From Halalkalibacter urbisdiaboli (GTDB lineage: Bacteria; Bacillota; Bacilli; Bacillales; Bacillaceae_D), in the NCBI RefSeq assembly GCF_002156385.1, contig NZ_MVJM01000003.1, forward strand, positions 166,751 through 230,750: a stretch of DNA of 64,000 bases, read 5' to 3'. Positions 24,108 through 32,117 of the stretch are shown here, piece after piece. Under the pieces are notes generated by a model, which was given only the letters and a program-made list of their open reading frames with translations, ran no database searches and was not told where the DNA came from. Position 1 is the first letter of the stretch; every line of letters begins with the position of its first letter. A program made the position numbers and the translations under genes.

Positions 24108-27100
24108 ATGATAACAAACTTTAAAAGAATGAAAAGGTTTCTTGTATATTTAGCTATCGCTTCCTTGCTTTTTGGATCACTCCCTATATTGGGAGTAAAG
24201 GAAGCTAAAGCGGAAGGTAGTACAAAAACAATTACGATTGATGGAAATGATGTAGATGAATATAACCGCTTCAAAGGCTTTGGAACGGTGTCTGGTAATA
24301 ATACATCTCGGCTGATGATAGACTACAAGGAAGAACATCCGGATGCATACTGGGAGATTATGAATCAGCTGTTTAATAAAGACACTGGTGCTGGTTTAGC
24401 GCATGTAAAAGTAGAGTTAGGTGGCGATATTAATTCTTCTTCGGGAACGGAGCCAGCAACGATGCGTTATGAAGATGAACCTGCAAATGTGCTAAGGGGC
24501 GCGGGATTTCAGTTTGCAGCTGATGCGAAATCAATTAACCCCAATATCACTACTGAAATTTTACGCTGGGGGGAACCGCGTTGGACTTGGAATGGTGCTG
24601 CAAACGATGATTATGAGAAAAGATATCAATGGTATAAGCAGACGATTGATGCTGTTTACGAAGAATACGGTTTTAAACTAGATTATGTTGGAATCTCTCA
24701 AAATGAAAGAGCACAAAATGGCAATGGGAGACATGAAGTAGAATGGTTGAAATACTTTACGTCAAGGATCAAAGAAGAACCAAATTATGATACAGACTAC
24801 AAAGACATTAAGCTTGTTGCGGCAGATGGCTATCGTGATACAAAAACCATTAGTCGTACACTCCTTGACCATCCAGACTTAATGGATGAGATAGATATCA
24901 TTAGCTCTCATTATGGCTTAGTCGGTTCTAATGAACTTGCTGAATTGCAAAATAAATTGAAAGCAGAAGGCAAAAAGCCAAAGGAAAATTGGGTGTCTGA
25001 AGGAATTGCACCAATGATTAATGCGCGTTATCGTCAGAATATGGAGCCGCATTATAAGGGGCTTGGAGGAAAAGCTGGGATTATCGATGTAACGTCGCGC
25101 ATTATTTCTGTGTATTCATGGACAGGAGCAGGAGATTTACCTCTTAATGCCGTTTCCTTTGATTTTCAACCGTCCGTTGCAGCCTTTTACCCAGGGGCTT
25201 CTTATAATCCGAAGCATTTGATTAGCGCCTTTAATCCGTGGTCTGGCTTTTATGAGCTAGATGGGGGGATACAAGGAGTTCGTCATGTAATGAATTTTGT
25301 TGGTTATGATGATCGAACGACACCTGAAAATGAGCGCTGGATGTATATTAAAGGGGCAACATTTAGTGATGGAGCGTTCTTTGATGGCGGTGTAGATGTT
25401 GACACAAGTACCCATAATTATTTGACATTAAAAGATCCTAAAACGGATGACTATACAACCGTTTTTGCAAATAATACGAAGGACACTCGTCATTACAAGA
25501 TTAAGACTGAGAATTTAAATGGAAAAGAACATGCACCAGTCTATGTTTGGGAAACAAGAGGTCCAGATGCGGGGCAAGCCTATGATGCGAACTGGTTTAA
25601 AAAGATTGACGTTATTACACCTGAAAATGGTGAGTATGAAATTGAGGTGAAGCCTTATTCCATCGTGACCATTTCAACATTAGATAAGGAATCTGAAGTG
25701 GAAGGATTTGAATATGAATCACAGCCAGTTGATCTATCAAAAGATACGATCATGCCTTTGCCATATACTGATGACTTTGAATATAAAAAATATGGTGTTG
25801 ATGAAAAAGGCAGAGATTATGTTGAACGACGAGGAGGCTCGCCGCGTTACACTACGGATCAATTTGGTGCGTTTGAAGTGGTGAGAAAAGCAACGAAACC
25901 GATTAATAGTGGGAGTGCTGAACGTGAAAAGCTAGCCATTCCAGATGCCAAAAAACATGGAAATATGCTGCAACAAAAAATCGCTCATGACATTATTGGA
26001 GCAGAATGGGCAGTTTGGGGCGGCGGAACAGACGGAACTGCTGCTAGAGTGAATCCCAATACCGTTCTCGGGGATCACCGTTGGGTTAACTATAAAGTTT
26101 CATATGACTTTTTACTAGATACACATACACCGGAAGTCGCTGACAGAAGTAACTATGCGTTAATTGGCGTACGTCAAGTAAAAGCTGAATGGTCAGATTC
26201 TGCGGCGCCATATAATGCACGAATCTTTTCGGATGGAAGATATGAAATTCTTAAGTTAGGTGAAGTGGTTGAGAACGGCACAATTGAAGAGTTTGATAAC
26301 AAGATTTGGCACAACTTAGCGTTTGAAGCGAAGGAAAATACATTTACTCTTTATCTTGATGATGAAGAAATTGCTTCTTATACGGATGAGGATTTTACAG
26401 TGATGTCTGGACGAGTCGCGTTAGGGTCTGGTTATTATGAAACCCTTTTTGATAACTTACGTGTTGAACCAATTAAAGGCTACCCGTATCAATCCATAAA
26501 ATATGATAATGCACAAGGGAAGATATTTGATACAGAAGAAGAAGCGTTGAACAATACCGATACATGGAACCCACTGGGGTATGTTGGAGATTGGCAGTAT
26601 TCACAAACGGGATATGGACATTTTAACCGTACACTAATGACAACGAGAACGGATTTTCCTGTTTGGAGCGGACTAACAATAGGACATCAGGACACAACAA
26701 CCGTACAAGGAACACTGAACAAAGTCTATTATTCTGGAAACTGGAGTTCAAATAGTCGTAATTCTTGGGGCACTGTTGGTGGCTCTTTTGAAATAACCTT
26801 CAAAGGAAATGAGATTAGACTATACGGTGAAGCGAATCCGTCAAATGGAAAAGCTGATATTTATTTAGATGGTGAGTTAGTCGGGGAAGCAAACTATTTG
26901 AATAATCATTCTGTTGAGAAGATGGTTTGGTCTGCTTCGGGTCTTGAAGAGACAGAACATACACTTAAAGTCGTACCAACTGAGAAGTATACTAGTTTTA
27001 CGAAAGTAGAAGTAGAGACAGATGACGAAATAGAAAGAATAGCTGTTAAACACATAGCACCGAATCAAATTATAAAAATAGCAGATGATTCAGAATTAGA

Positions 27101-27737
27101 AAATGAAGAAAATACCGTTTATGCCTACCGTGAAAATGGGAATGCTTGGGGTTCGAATAGTACGAATGCTTGGGCGAATTTTGATGACAATCCGTATATC
27201 TTTATTAATTTTACCGGTACGGGCATTGATTACCTGTCTAAAACTGGAGAAGAAACTGAATATAATTTCGAACTAGATGGTGAAGACGTCGGCAACTTTG
27301 GAGTAGGTCCAGATGGTGTGAGGTTTTCGATAAGAGGTTTGGAAGAAACGCAGCATACACTTAAGGTTTCTTTAAAGGATAATGAAAGAAAAGAAACGTT
27401 TATGGATTACCGTGGTGTGAATATTTACAGTACACCTCGGGAAAGTAATAACAGTTTCATCTTCAACTTTAAAGGTACTGGTTTCAATTTATTTGGAGCA
27501 ACTCCAGATGCAGTAATTGATGTGTATATCGATGGTCAATTAGTTGATGAGGATTTTAGGATTTATTCAAAGGGTGAACGACAAACCTCTTACAATATTC
27601 GTGGACTTGAAGAGACCAAACACACTGCTAAAGTTGTTGTTAAAGGTGGTACTTTTGTTTTGGACGGTATGGATGTAATTACAGACACAAGCAGTTCTAA
27701 ATCTAAGTCAAAATCAAAATCCAAATCAAAATTCTAA
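24108..27737 (+). CDS. Secreted GH59-like glycoside hydrolase with repeated C-terminal sandwich domains (5' part of a frameshifted gene)
   Basis: This 1209-residue exoenzyme has a signal peptide ending near EAKA, then a clan GH-A barrel resembling GH59 galactocerebrosidases: RFKGFGTVSGNNTSRLMIDY, HVKVELGGDINSSSGTEPATM, LRWGEPRWTW. Candidate catalytic residues are Glu200 (SQNERAQ) and Glu298 (WVSEGIA). After the barrel come a beta domain, a laminin-G/concanavalin-like domain (about 560-790) and three related beta-sandwich units, each ending in a GLEETxHTxKV strand (about 870-1190). The tail is Ser/Lys repeats. The stop lies in a CAAAAT repeat; the next frame continues to the SLH anchor. It likely removes beta-linked galactose or related sugars from a surface-bound polysaccharide. 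GAAGGGGGA precedes ATG 24108. Confidence 0.75.
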   Translation: MITNFKRMKRFLVYLAIASLLFGSLPILGVKEAKAEGSTKTITIDGNDVDEYNRFKGFGTVSGNNTSRLMIDYKEEHPDAYWEIMNQLFNKDTGAGLAHVKVELGGDINSSSGTEPATMRYEDEPANVLRGAGFQFAADAKSINPNITTEILRWGEPRWTWNGAANDDYEKRYQWYKQTIDAVYEEYGFKLDYVGISQNERAQNGNGRHEVEWLKYFTSRIKEEPNYDTDYKDIKLVAADGYRDTKTISRTLLDHPDLMDEIDIISSHYGLVGSNELAELQNKLKAEGKKPKENWVSEGIAPMINARYRQNMEPHYKGLGGKAGIIDVTSRIISVYSWTGAGDLPLNAVSFDFQPSVAAFYPGASYNPKHLISAFNPWSGFYELDGGIQGVRHVMNFVGYDDRTTPENERWMYIKGATFSDGAFFDGGVDVDTSTHNYLTLKDPKTDDYTTVFANNTKDTRHYKIKTENLNGKEHAPVYVWETRGPDAGQAYDANWFKKIDVITPENGEYEIEVKPYSIVTISTLDKESEVEGFEYESQPVDLSKDTIMPLPYTDDFEYKKYGVDEKGRDYVERRGGSPRYTTDQFGAFEVVRKATKPINSGSAEREKLAIPDAKKHGNMLQQKIAHDIIGAEWAVWGGGTDGTAARVNPNTVLGDHRWVNYKVSYDFLLDTHTPEVADRSNYALIGVRQVKAEWSDSAAPYNARIFSDGRYEILKLGEVVENGTIEEFDNKIWHNLAFEAKENTFTLYLDDEEIASYTDEDFTVMSGRVALGSGYYETLFDNLRVEPIKGYPYQSIKYDNAQGKIFDTEEEALNNTDTWNPLGYVGDWQYSQTGYGHFNRTLMTTRTDFPVWSGLTIGHQDTTTVQGTLNKVYYSGNWSSNSRNSWGTVGGSFEITFKGNEIRLYGEANPSNGKADIYLDGELVGEANYLNNHSVEKMVWSASGLEETEHTLKVVPTEKYTSFTKVEVETDDEIERIAVKHIAPNQIIKIADDSELENEENTVYAYRENGNAWGSNSTNAWANFDDNPYIFINFTGTGIDYLSKTGEETEYNFELDGEDVGNFGVGPDGVRFSIRGLEETQHTLKVSLKDNERKETFMDYRGVNIYSTPRESNNSFIFNFKGTGFNLFGATPDAVIDVYIDGQLVDEDFRIYSKGERQTSYNIRGLEETKHTAKVVVKGGTFVLDGMDVITDTSSSKSKSKSKSKSKF

Positions 27738-27765
27738 CCTAACACCTACACTACAATCAGGACTG

Positions 27766-28965
27766 GTGATTGTTAATAACCGTGCTGTTAAAGTGGAATG
27801 TTGTGTGAGAGCGGATGGAAAAACAAAAGAAATGAAATCAGTAAATCATGACCGGGTGAAGGAGACTATCGATAGCCAAGATTCAATTGACCGTGTAACG
27901 GTTAAAATTGAAAAGGAAGCAGGCGAAGTGAGTGAAGTGAAAATCCCAGCGTCTATATCGAAACTTCTTGCAGAGAAGAATCCACATGCAATGATTGAAA
28001 TTGAATCGAAAGAGGGCGCGTACCGTTTACCGGCTTCTGAAGTAAACCGCGTAGCACTTGCGACAGAGCTTGGTGAAGATGTAACTCTAACCATTATGGT
28101 AAATGAGGGAGAAGGTCCTAATGTAACGGTTCAAAGCACGAAAGAAAAAGTACGTTCAATGTATGTAGAATTTAAATTGTTTGCAAGTGGAAATGGGAAA
28201 GAAGTAGAAATCACGCAATTACACGACTATGCAGAGGGAGATATTCATGTAAGTGGAGAGATTAATCCACTGCGTGCAACCGTCCTAAAGCTTAATGAAA
28301 GTGATAAGACATCCGTTCCGACTATCTTTAATGAAGACGTTGCTACATTCAAGACGATGTCAAATGGCACGTTTGTCATTGTCGAAAGTGAAGTGAGTTT
28401 CAACGACTTATCTGAAACATATTGGGCGAAGGACTACCTTGAGAAGTTAGCTGCCAAACATATTTTCAAGGGAAATCCAGATGGATCTGTGAAGCCGAAA
28501 GATTCGATTACACGTGCAGAGCTAGCCGTATTAATTAAGCGTAGTTTAGCGCTGCAATCAGGTGATGCTTATACTGGAACCTTTATAGATGTAAAAGGAC
28601 AAGAATGGTATGTAAATGAATTGATGCCAGTCATCAAGCGTGAAGTCGTACGTGGACTTGGAAACGGTAAGTTTGCACCAAATGATAAGGTAACCCGTCA
28701 AGAAGCCGTAGTGATGATTTCTCGTGCGATGGACATTGTCGGATTTGATGCTGCGCAATTAGATATTTCAAAAACAACGGCTATGTTTACAGACGAAGAA
28801 GCCATTGCTTCTTGGGCAAAAGAAGATGTAGAGCGCCTCATCCAAGCAAACATTATGGAAGGAAGAAATGATGGTCGCTTTGATCCAAAGGCCCCAACAA
28901 CGCGTGCGGAAATGGCGAAAATGGTTGACGAGTTATTGCAGTTTGTGAAGCTAACAAATAAATAG
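27766..28965 (+). CDS. Triple SLH-domain cell-wall anchor (3' part of the frameshifted GH59-like gene)
   Basis: This frame has no signal peptide and no ribosome site. It encodes a beta-rich spacer (about 1-190) and three S-layer homology domains (starting near TYWAKDYLEKLAAKHIFKG, FIDVKGQEWYVNELMPVIKR and FTDEEAIASWAKEDVERLI), each with a TRAE or TRQE motif, which bind pyruvylated secondary cell-wall polymer. The frame stays open upstream through a Gln/Asn linker (SQNQNPNQNSNL) that overlaps the Ser/Lys tail of the previous gene in the other frame. The two pieces therefore make one ~1,600-residue wall-anchored enzyme if one base is changed near 27697-27702. Confidence 0.8.
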   Translation: MIVNNRAVKVECCVRADGKTKEMKSVNHDRVKETIDSQDSIDRVTVKIEKEAGEVSEVKIPASISKLLAEKNPHAMIEIESKEGAYRLPASEVNRVALATELGEDVTLTIMVNEGEGPNVTVQSTKEKVRSMYVEFKLFASGNGKEVEITQLHDYAEGDIHVSGEINPLRATVLKLNESDKTSVPTIFNEDVATFKTMSNGTFVIVESEVSFNDLSETYWAKDYLEKLAAKHIFKGNPDGSVKPKDSITRAELAVLIKRSLALQSGDAYTGTFIDVKGQEWYVNELMPVIKREVVRGLGNGKFAPNDKVTRQEAVVMISRAMDIVGFDAAQLDISKTTAMFTDEEAIASWAKEDVERLIQANIMEGRNDGRFDPKAPTTRAEMAKMVDELLQFVKLTNK

Positions 28966-28971
28966 GTTTGG

Positions 28972-29004
28972 ACAACAGAGACTCTTTAGAAGATGTCTCT
29001 GTTG
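28972..29004 (+). terminator. Terminator of the GH59-SLH gene
   Basis: ACAACAGAGAC (28972-28982) pairs with GTCTCTGTTGT (28994-29004). A related hairpin follows sda at 29337. Confidence 0.7.
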
Positions 29005-29089
29005 TTTACTACCTGATTATCAAGGTAACCTAACATATAACGGGACCCCTAAATAATGTTTAAATATATTAATAAAGGAGATAGTTTAA

Positions 29090-29242
29090 TTGTCTCGTTT
29101 AAAAACATTAAGTGATAAGGTTTTATTAGACAGTTATATCGTTTCTCTTCGGTTAAATCTTGATCCGACCTTCAGAGAAATATTGCTTTGTGATATTAAG
29201 GAATGTAAGAAAAATATTCCAAGTCTTCTAGTCTCTAGCTGA
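29090..29242 (+). CDS. sda: Sda-type sporulation histidine kinase inhibitor
   Basis: This 50-residue helical-hairpin protein starts at TTG 29090 with AAAGGAG 9 nt upstream. The sequence LSDKVLLDSYIVSLRLNLDPTFREILLCDIKE matches the Sda pattern (LSDE-LL-SY, then NLD-FI-LL-EIK). In B. subtilis Sda binds the dimerisation domain of KinA and blocks autophosphorylation, delaying sporulation while replication is perturbed. The last ten residues (KKNIPSLLVSS) also resemble the Sda end. Here it is an isolated gene between the GH59-like gene and gene debris; no DnaA boxes were recognised upstream. Confidence 0.75.
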   Translation: MSRLKTLSDKVLLDSYIVSLRLNLDPTFREILLCDIKECKKNIPSLLVSS

Positions 29243-29336
29243 TAAATTTATTATATGATATTAAAGTATGGAAGAATTCGTTATAAATATCGGTATTCAG
29301 TTGCGAGCGCGTCCTACTTTTTAAATTACTATGTTT

Positions 29337-29379
29337 GAACAACAGAGAATCTTTAAAGGGGTGTTTCTGTTGTTCTTTT
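29337..29379 (+). terminator. Terminator after sda
   Basis: GAACAACAGA (29337-29346) pairs with TCTGTTGTTC (29366-29375), followed by TTTTC. The arms resemble the hairpin at 28972-29004, suggesting a duplicated terminator. Confidence 0.75.
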
Positions 29380-29636
29380 CGATTGATAATAAAGTGATGT
29401 AAGCTACTCATAAATAAGATGGCAGAACAAATGCTCGGAGTCTAAAAAAATGTTAATACAAAACATGACGTAATGGAATAGTATCTCAAACAGACGTTTC
29501 AAAAGAAGGCTTGAGAAAGAAAATTGGATTTTTCAGAAAAAGGTGAGTCTATTACTTTTAATTCCCTTAATGCTTTGTTAAGGAGCTTGTTAAAACTTTC
29601 ACGTTCATAAAATACGGAAGGGGATATAGTATCTTG

Positions 29637-29753
29637 ATGAACGAGATAAAAGCTATTTGGTGTAAACTTCGAAAATACCATAAAATAAGCTATGTTACAA
29701 AAAAATGTGTTGATTGTGGAAAGAGTTTTAAAGAAAAGGACGTTCCTTTTTAA
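29637..29753 (+). CDS. Possible 38-residue CxxC peptide
   Basis: ATG 29637 follows GGAAGGGGA at somewhat long spacing (12 nt). The peptide is basic with one CVDCG motif (KKCVDCGKSFKEKDV), half of a zinc ribbon. It may be a real small protein or the remnant of a larger one; the surrounding 29243-30088 stretch is decayed. Confidence 0.3.
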   Translation: MNEIKAIWCKLRKYHKISYVTKKCVDCGKSFKEKDVPF

Positions 29754-29849
29754 GACTATAATTTGAAAGAGTAGATTATACAAATTCAAAAAGTAATCTT
29801 AAATACAACCATTTTGACGTTTTTTCCTTTTGACTGCAGGTAACAAATG

Positions 29850-30083
29850 GAGATTGAAGGTAGTTATACGTATCGAATCAAAGATGTAATTGAGCATATT
29901 AAAAATAATTTTTCTAGTCCAATTCGAAATGAAAAACTGTATAAATTTCTATTATAAGTGTTTCAACGCTTCATCGGCACTTTAAGGAAATCACCGCAAT
30001 GAGCCCAATTCAGCCGTGAATATTCCCAAATGTTTGGCTTCCCGCCAAGAGAGGATATGAATCGTATGAGGGGAAAAGCGTGA
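29850..30083 (+). pseudogene. AraC-family regulator fragment
   Basis: Scattered frames read VIEHIKNNFSSPIRNEKL, then VSTLHRHFKEITAMSPIQ and SREYSQMFGFPPREDMNRMRG, matching consecutive parts of an AraC double helix-turn-helix of the SPSQFSREYSRLFG type. Stops and frame changes separate them and the middle helices are missing. No upstream sensor domain is present. Confidence 0.6.
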
Positions 30084-30088
30084 AATAT

Positions 30089-30131
30089 AGGGACGGTTCT
30101 TTTGCTTCAAAGAAGCAGGAGAACCGTCCCT
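30089..30131. terminator. GGGACGG-type palindrome, terminator of the acyltransferase gene
   Basis: AGGGACGGTTCTTTTGCTTC and GAAGCAGGAGAACCGTCCCT form a near-perfect 20-bp stem with a 3-nt loop. It is the fullest copy of the GGGACGG repeat family and ends two bases before the stop of the minus-strand gene. Confidence 0.7.
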
Positions 30132-30133
30132 AA

Positions 30134-31444
30134 TTAGCCTATACAATTTTCTAACTCATTTATAAATAAATCTAAAAAGTGTTCAACATCTTTTTGACGG
30201 TTGAGTGGTTCATAGTAGCTAATTGTTATTGTTATTATTTTATTATACGTGCCAAAGGCAAATATTAAGCCAGGTGTGAATGCTGCTGGCGATATGATAT
30301 ACAGGTCATTGATTGCAACATTGCCAAATTTTAATGGATACTCCGCGATTATCCCCATATTAGAGAAGAGTGGGGAGGACTTTCCGCTTTCACTTCCTTT
30401 TTGCTTTGCATTGCGTAAGAACATTTCCACATCTTGATAGCGCATGCCTCTCATGATTTCCATACCAGCTGCATTATGGATACCTGGGTTGTCATTCTTA
30501 AGGATATTCATTACCTCTGAAACTCTAGATAAGGTTGATTCGAAGTCTTCACCTGAATATCTGGCAAGTCTCGTATTGATAGCACCGGACAAATTACAAA
30601 TGGTTTCTGCCTTTTTAGTGGGAAGGTATTTCCTTAAATCAACTGTTGCAGTAACCTCCATCGGTTCTTCATTTGCTGGAGAAATCAATTCAAACATGGC
30701 TCTATAAAAAGCTGTTAGCATTAAATCATTAATCGTAATTCCATTTTCTTTGGAGTAAGAATACAATGATGAGAAAGCTGTGGTATCCAATTTTCTGATT
30801 GCAACTTGCAATGATTCTTTAGTACCTGGATAGTTTGGAAAAGCCCAGGTTGGCTTTGAGGCAATTAGTTGAGGGTTCCAGGCTGTTCGAATATCTTTAA
30901 TACCTAATGCCTGATAGACTTTGCTGGCATCCCGAAGAGTGGAGAGATTTGGAGCTGGAATATAATCTTTATCTTGAATTAAGTGACTGTAGATACTCGC
31001 AAGAAGATGGATATAATCTTTTACACCTACAGCATCGCTACATGCATGATTAATGACAAGACATAAAGTATCAGTTTCTTGAGAACGGATAATTCTTGCA
31101 TGAAGCAGCTGTTCTTGTGGTTCGATAGAATTGGATAAAAAGGTATGGATGGCCTCGTCTTTATTCTGATTTTCTTCTAATAAGCACCAAGTTAATTTAT
31201 TGATATCCTCATATCGTTTCCAGTAAGCATTTTGAGGGTCTTCGACAAAACGGCAGCCAAGAATAGGTTCGGCATCTATAGATAATCTTACCGCTTTTTG
31301 TATGAGTTCCACATCAATACGACTCTCAAATTCAAGAATAACTTTGATTTGTAAATCCGAAGTATAATATCCTGCTATATGGTTTGCCCAATCCTGCCCA
31401 CTCGCAGTGATTTCTGTAGGTGAGGATACAGTAGTTAATAACAT
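30134..31444 (-). CDS. Free-standing condensation/acyltransferase-like protein
   Basis: This 436-residue protein has the chloramphenicol-acetyltransferase/NRPS-condensation fold. The active-site variant is VINHACSDAVGV (HxxxD), and TATVDLRKYLPTKKAETICNLSGA and FSNMGII match the DFGWG-side region of PapA-type and alcohol-acetyltransferase-like enzymes. Such proteins move acyl groups from a carrier protein or CoA to a hydroxyl or amine. It stands at the edge of the biosynthetic cluster on the opposite strand, so a tailoring esterification of the product is a reasonable guess. ATG 31444 follows AAAAGGGG; an in-frame ATG at 31576 adds an unusual Cys/aromatic-rich extension and is less likely. Confidence 0.75.
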   Translation of the reverse strand: MLLTTVSSPTEITASGQDWANHIAGYYTSDLQIKVILEFESRIDVELIQKAVRLSIDAEPILGCRFVEDPQNAYWKRYEDINKLTWCLLEENQNKDEAIHTFLSNSIEPQEQLLHARIIRSQETDTLCLVINHACSDAVGVKDYIHLLASIYSHLIQDKDYIPAPNLSTLRDASKVYQALGIKDIRTAWNPQLIASKPTWAFPNYPGTKESLQVAIRKLDTTAFSSLYSYSKENGITINDLMLTAFYRAMFELISPANEEPMEVTATVDLRKYLPTKKAETICNLSGAINTRLARYSGEDFESTLSRVSEVMNILKNDNPGIHNAAGMEIMRGMRYQDVEMFLRNAKQKGSESGKSSPLFSNMGIIAEYPLKFGNVAINDLYIISPAAFTPGLIFAFGTYNKIITITISYYEPLNRQKDVEHFLDLFINELENCIG

Positions 31445-31587
31445 ACAAATTGCCCCTTTTAAAAGAATTTTGGTTACACATTTACAAAATATATAATCTA
31501 TTAGTCCTCTAAAGCAATCTTTTTCTGTAAAATAATCCCAATTTCCTATTAACCATTCTGAATAAAAAGGTTTCAATCTACACTTTA

Positions 31588-31604
31588 ACTGAACATAATT
31601 CAGT
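31588..31604. promoter_or_regulatory. Palindromic operator candidate between divergent genes
   Basis: ACTGAA-N5-TTCAGT (31588-31604) lies upstream of the minus-strand acyltransferase gene. The rest of 31605-32054 is AT-rich and shows no gene; it must hold the promoter for the cluster, which I cannot fix. Confidence 0.35.
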
Positions 31605-32054
31605 ATGAATCACAGTAGGATTACTAGCGGGGTTCCTCATTTCTAAAAATATCAAAATAAAGCTAAAAAAACCTCTATGTACCTTATCATGTCTCCCGTT
31701 TTTAAAAATTTCAAACGATGTATAGAGACGAAATGTCCAAATGAGAACATTAGTATTATAACAAAGTACAATCTGGAATATTGTTAAAACTATGTAATTT
31801 TTTATAGTTAATTATACCCATTTACAGTTATAGAATAAATTGGTAAAAATACGATATTGGTTTTAGGTAGTTAGTAAAAATTTTAGATATTTTTCTAATA
31901 TTATTTTAGCAAGTTTAGATAGAATCCTTGTTTGTTCTCTTTTTTGGAAAAAATCTAATCGTGTCAGGTTATTGGAGACAAGTAAGTCGGAATTTTGGTT
32001 AGTAATACAAAAAATATATACCTTTTTTACTATCAATTCTGAAAGGGGAGATAG

Positions 32055-32102
32055 ATGCTAGAAAGAATTTTTGAATACGTTGTTTTACGCATTTACATAT
32101 GA
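32055..32102 (+). CDS. Possible 15-residue leader peptide
   Basis: AAAGGGGAG precedes ATG 32055; the frame MLERIFEYVVLRIYI stops at 32102, 16 nt before the transporter start and within its ribosome-site region. It could couple translation of the transporter gene or be chance. Confidence 0.25.
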   Translation: MLERIFEYVVLRIYI

Positions 32103-32117
32103 TGAGGAGGAAGATAC

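Noticed and set aside
29499-29789. 96-codon minus-strand frame
   Set aside because: No ribosome site; it covers decayed sequence and the more plausible plus-strand CxxC peptide.
31605-32054. T-box or riboswitch upstream of the MMPL gene
   Set aside because: AT-rich with weak short pairings only; no T-box motif or stable aptamer-like fold was seen.
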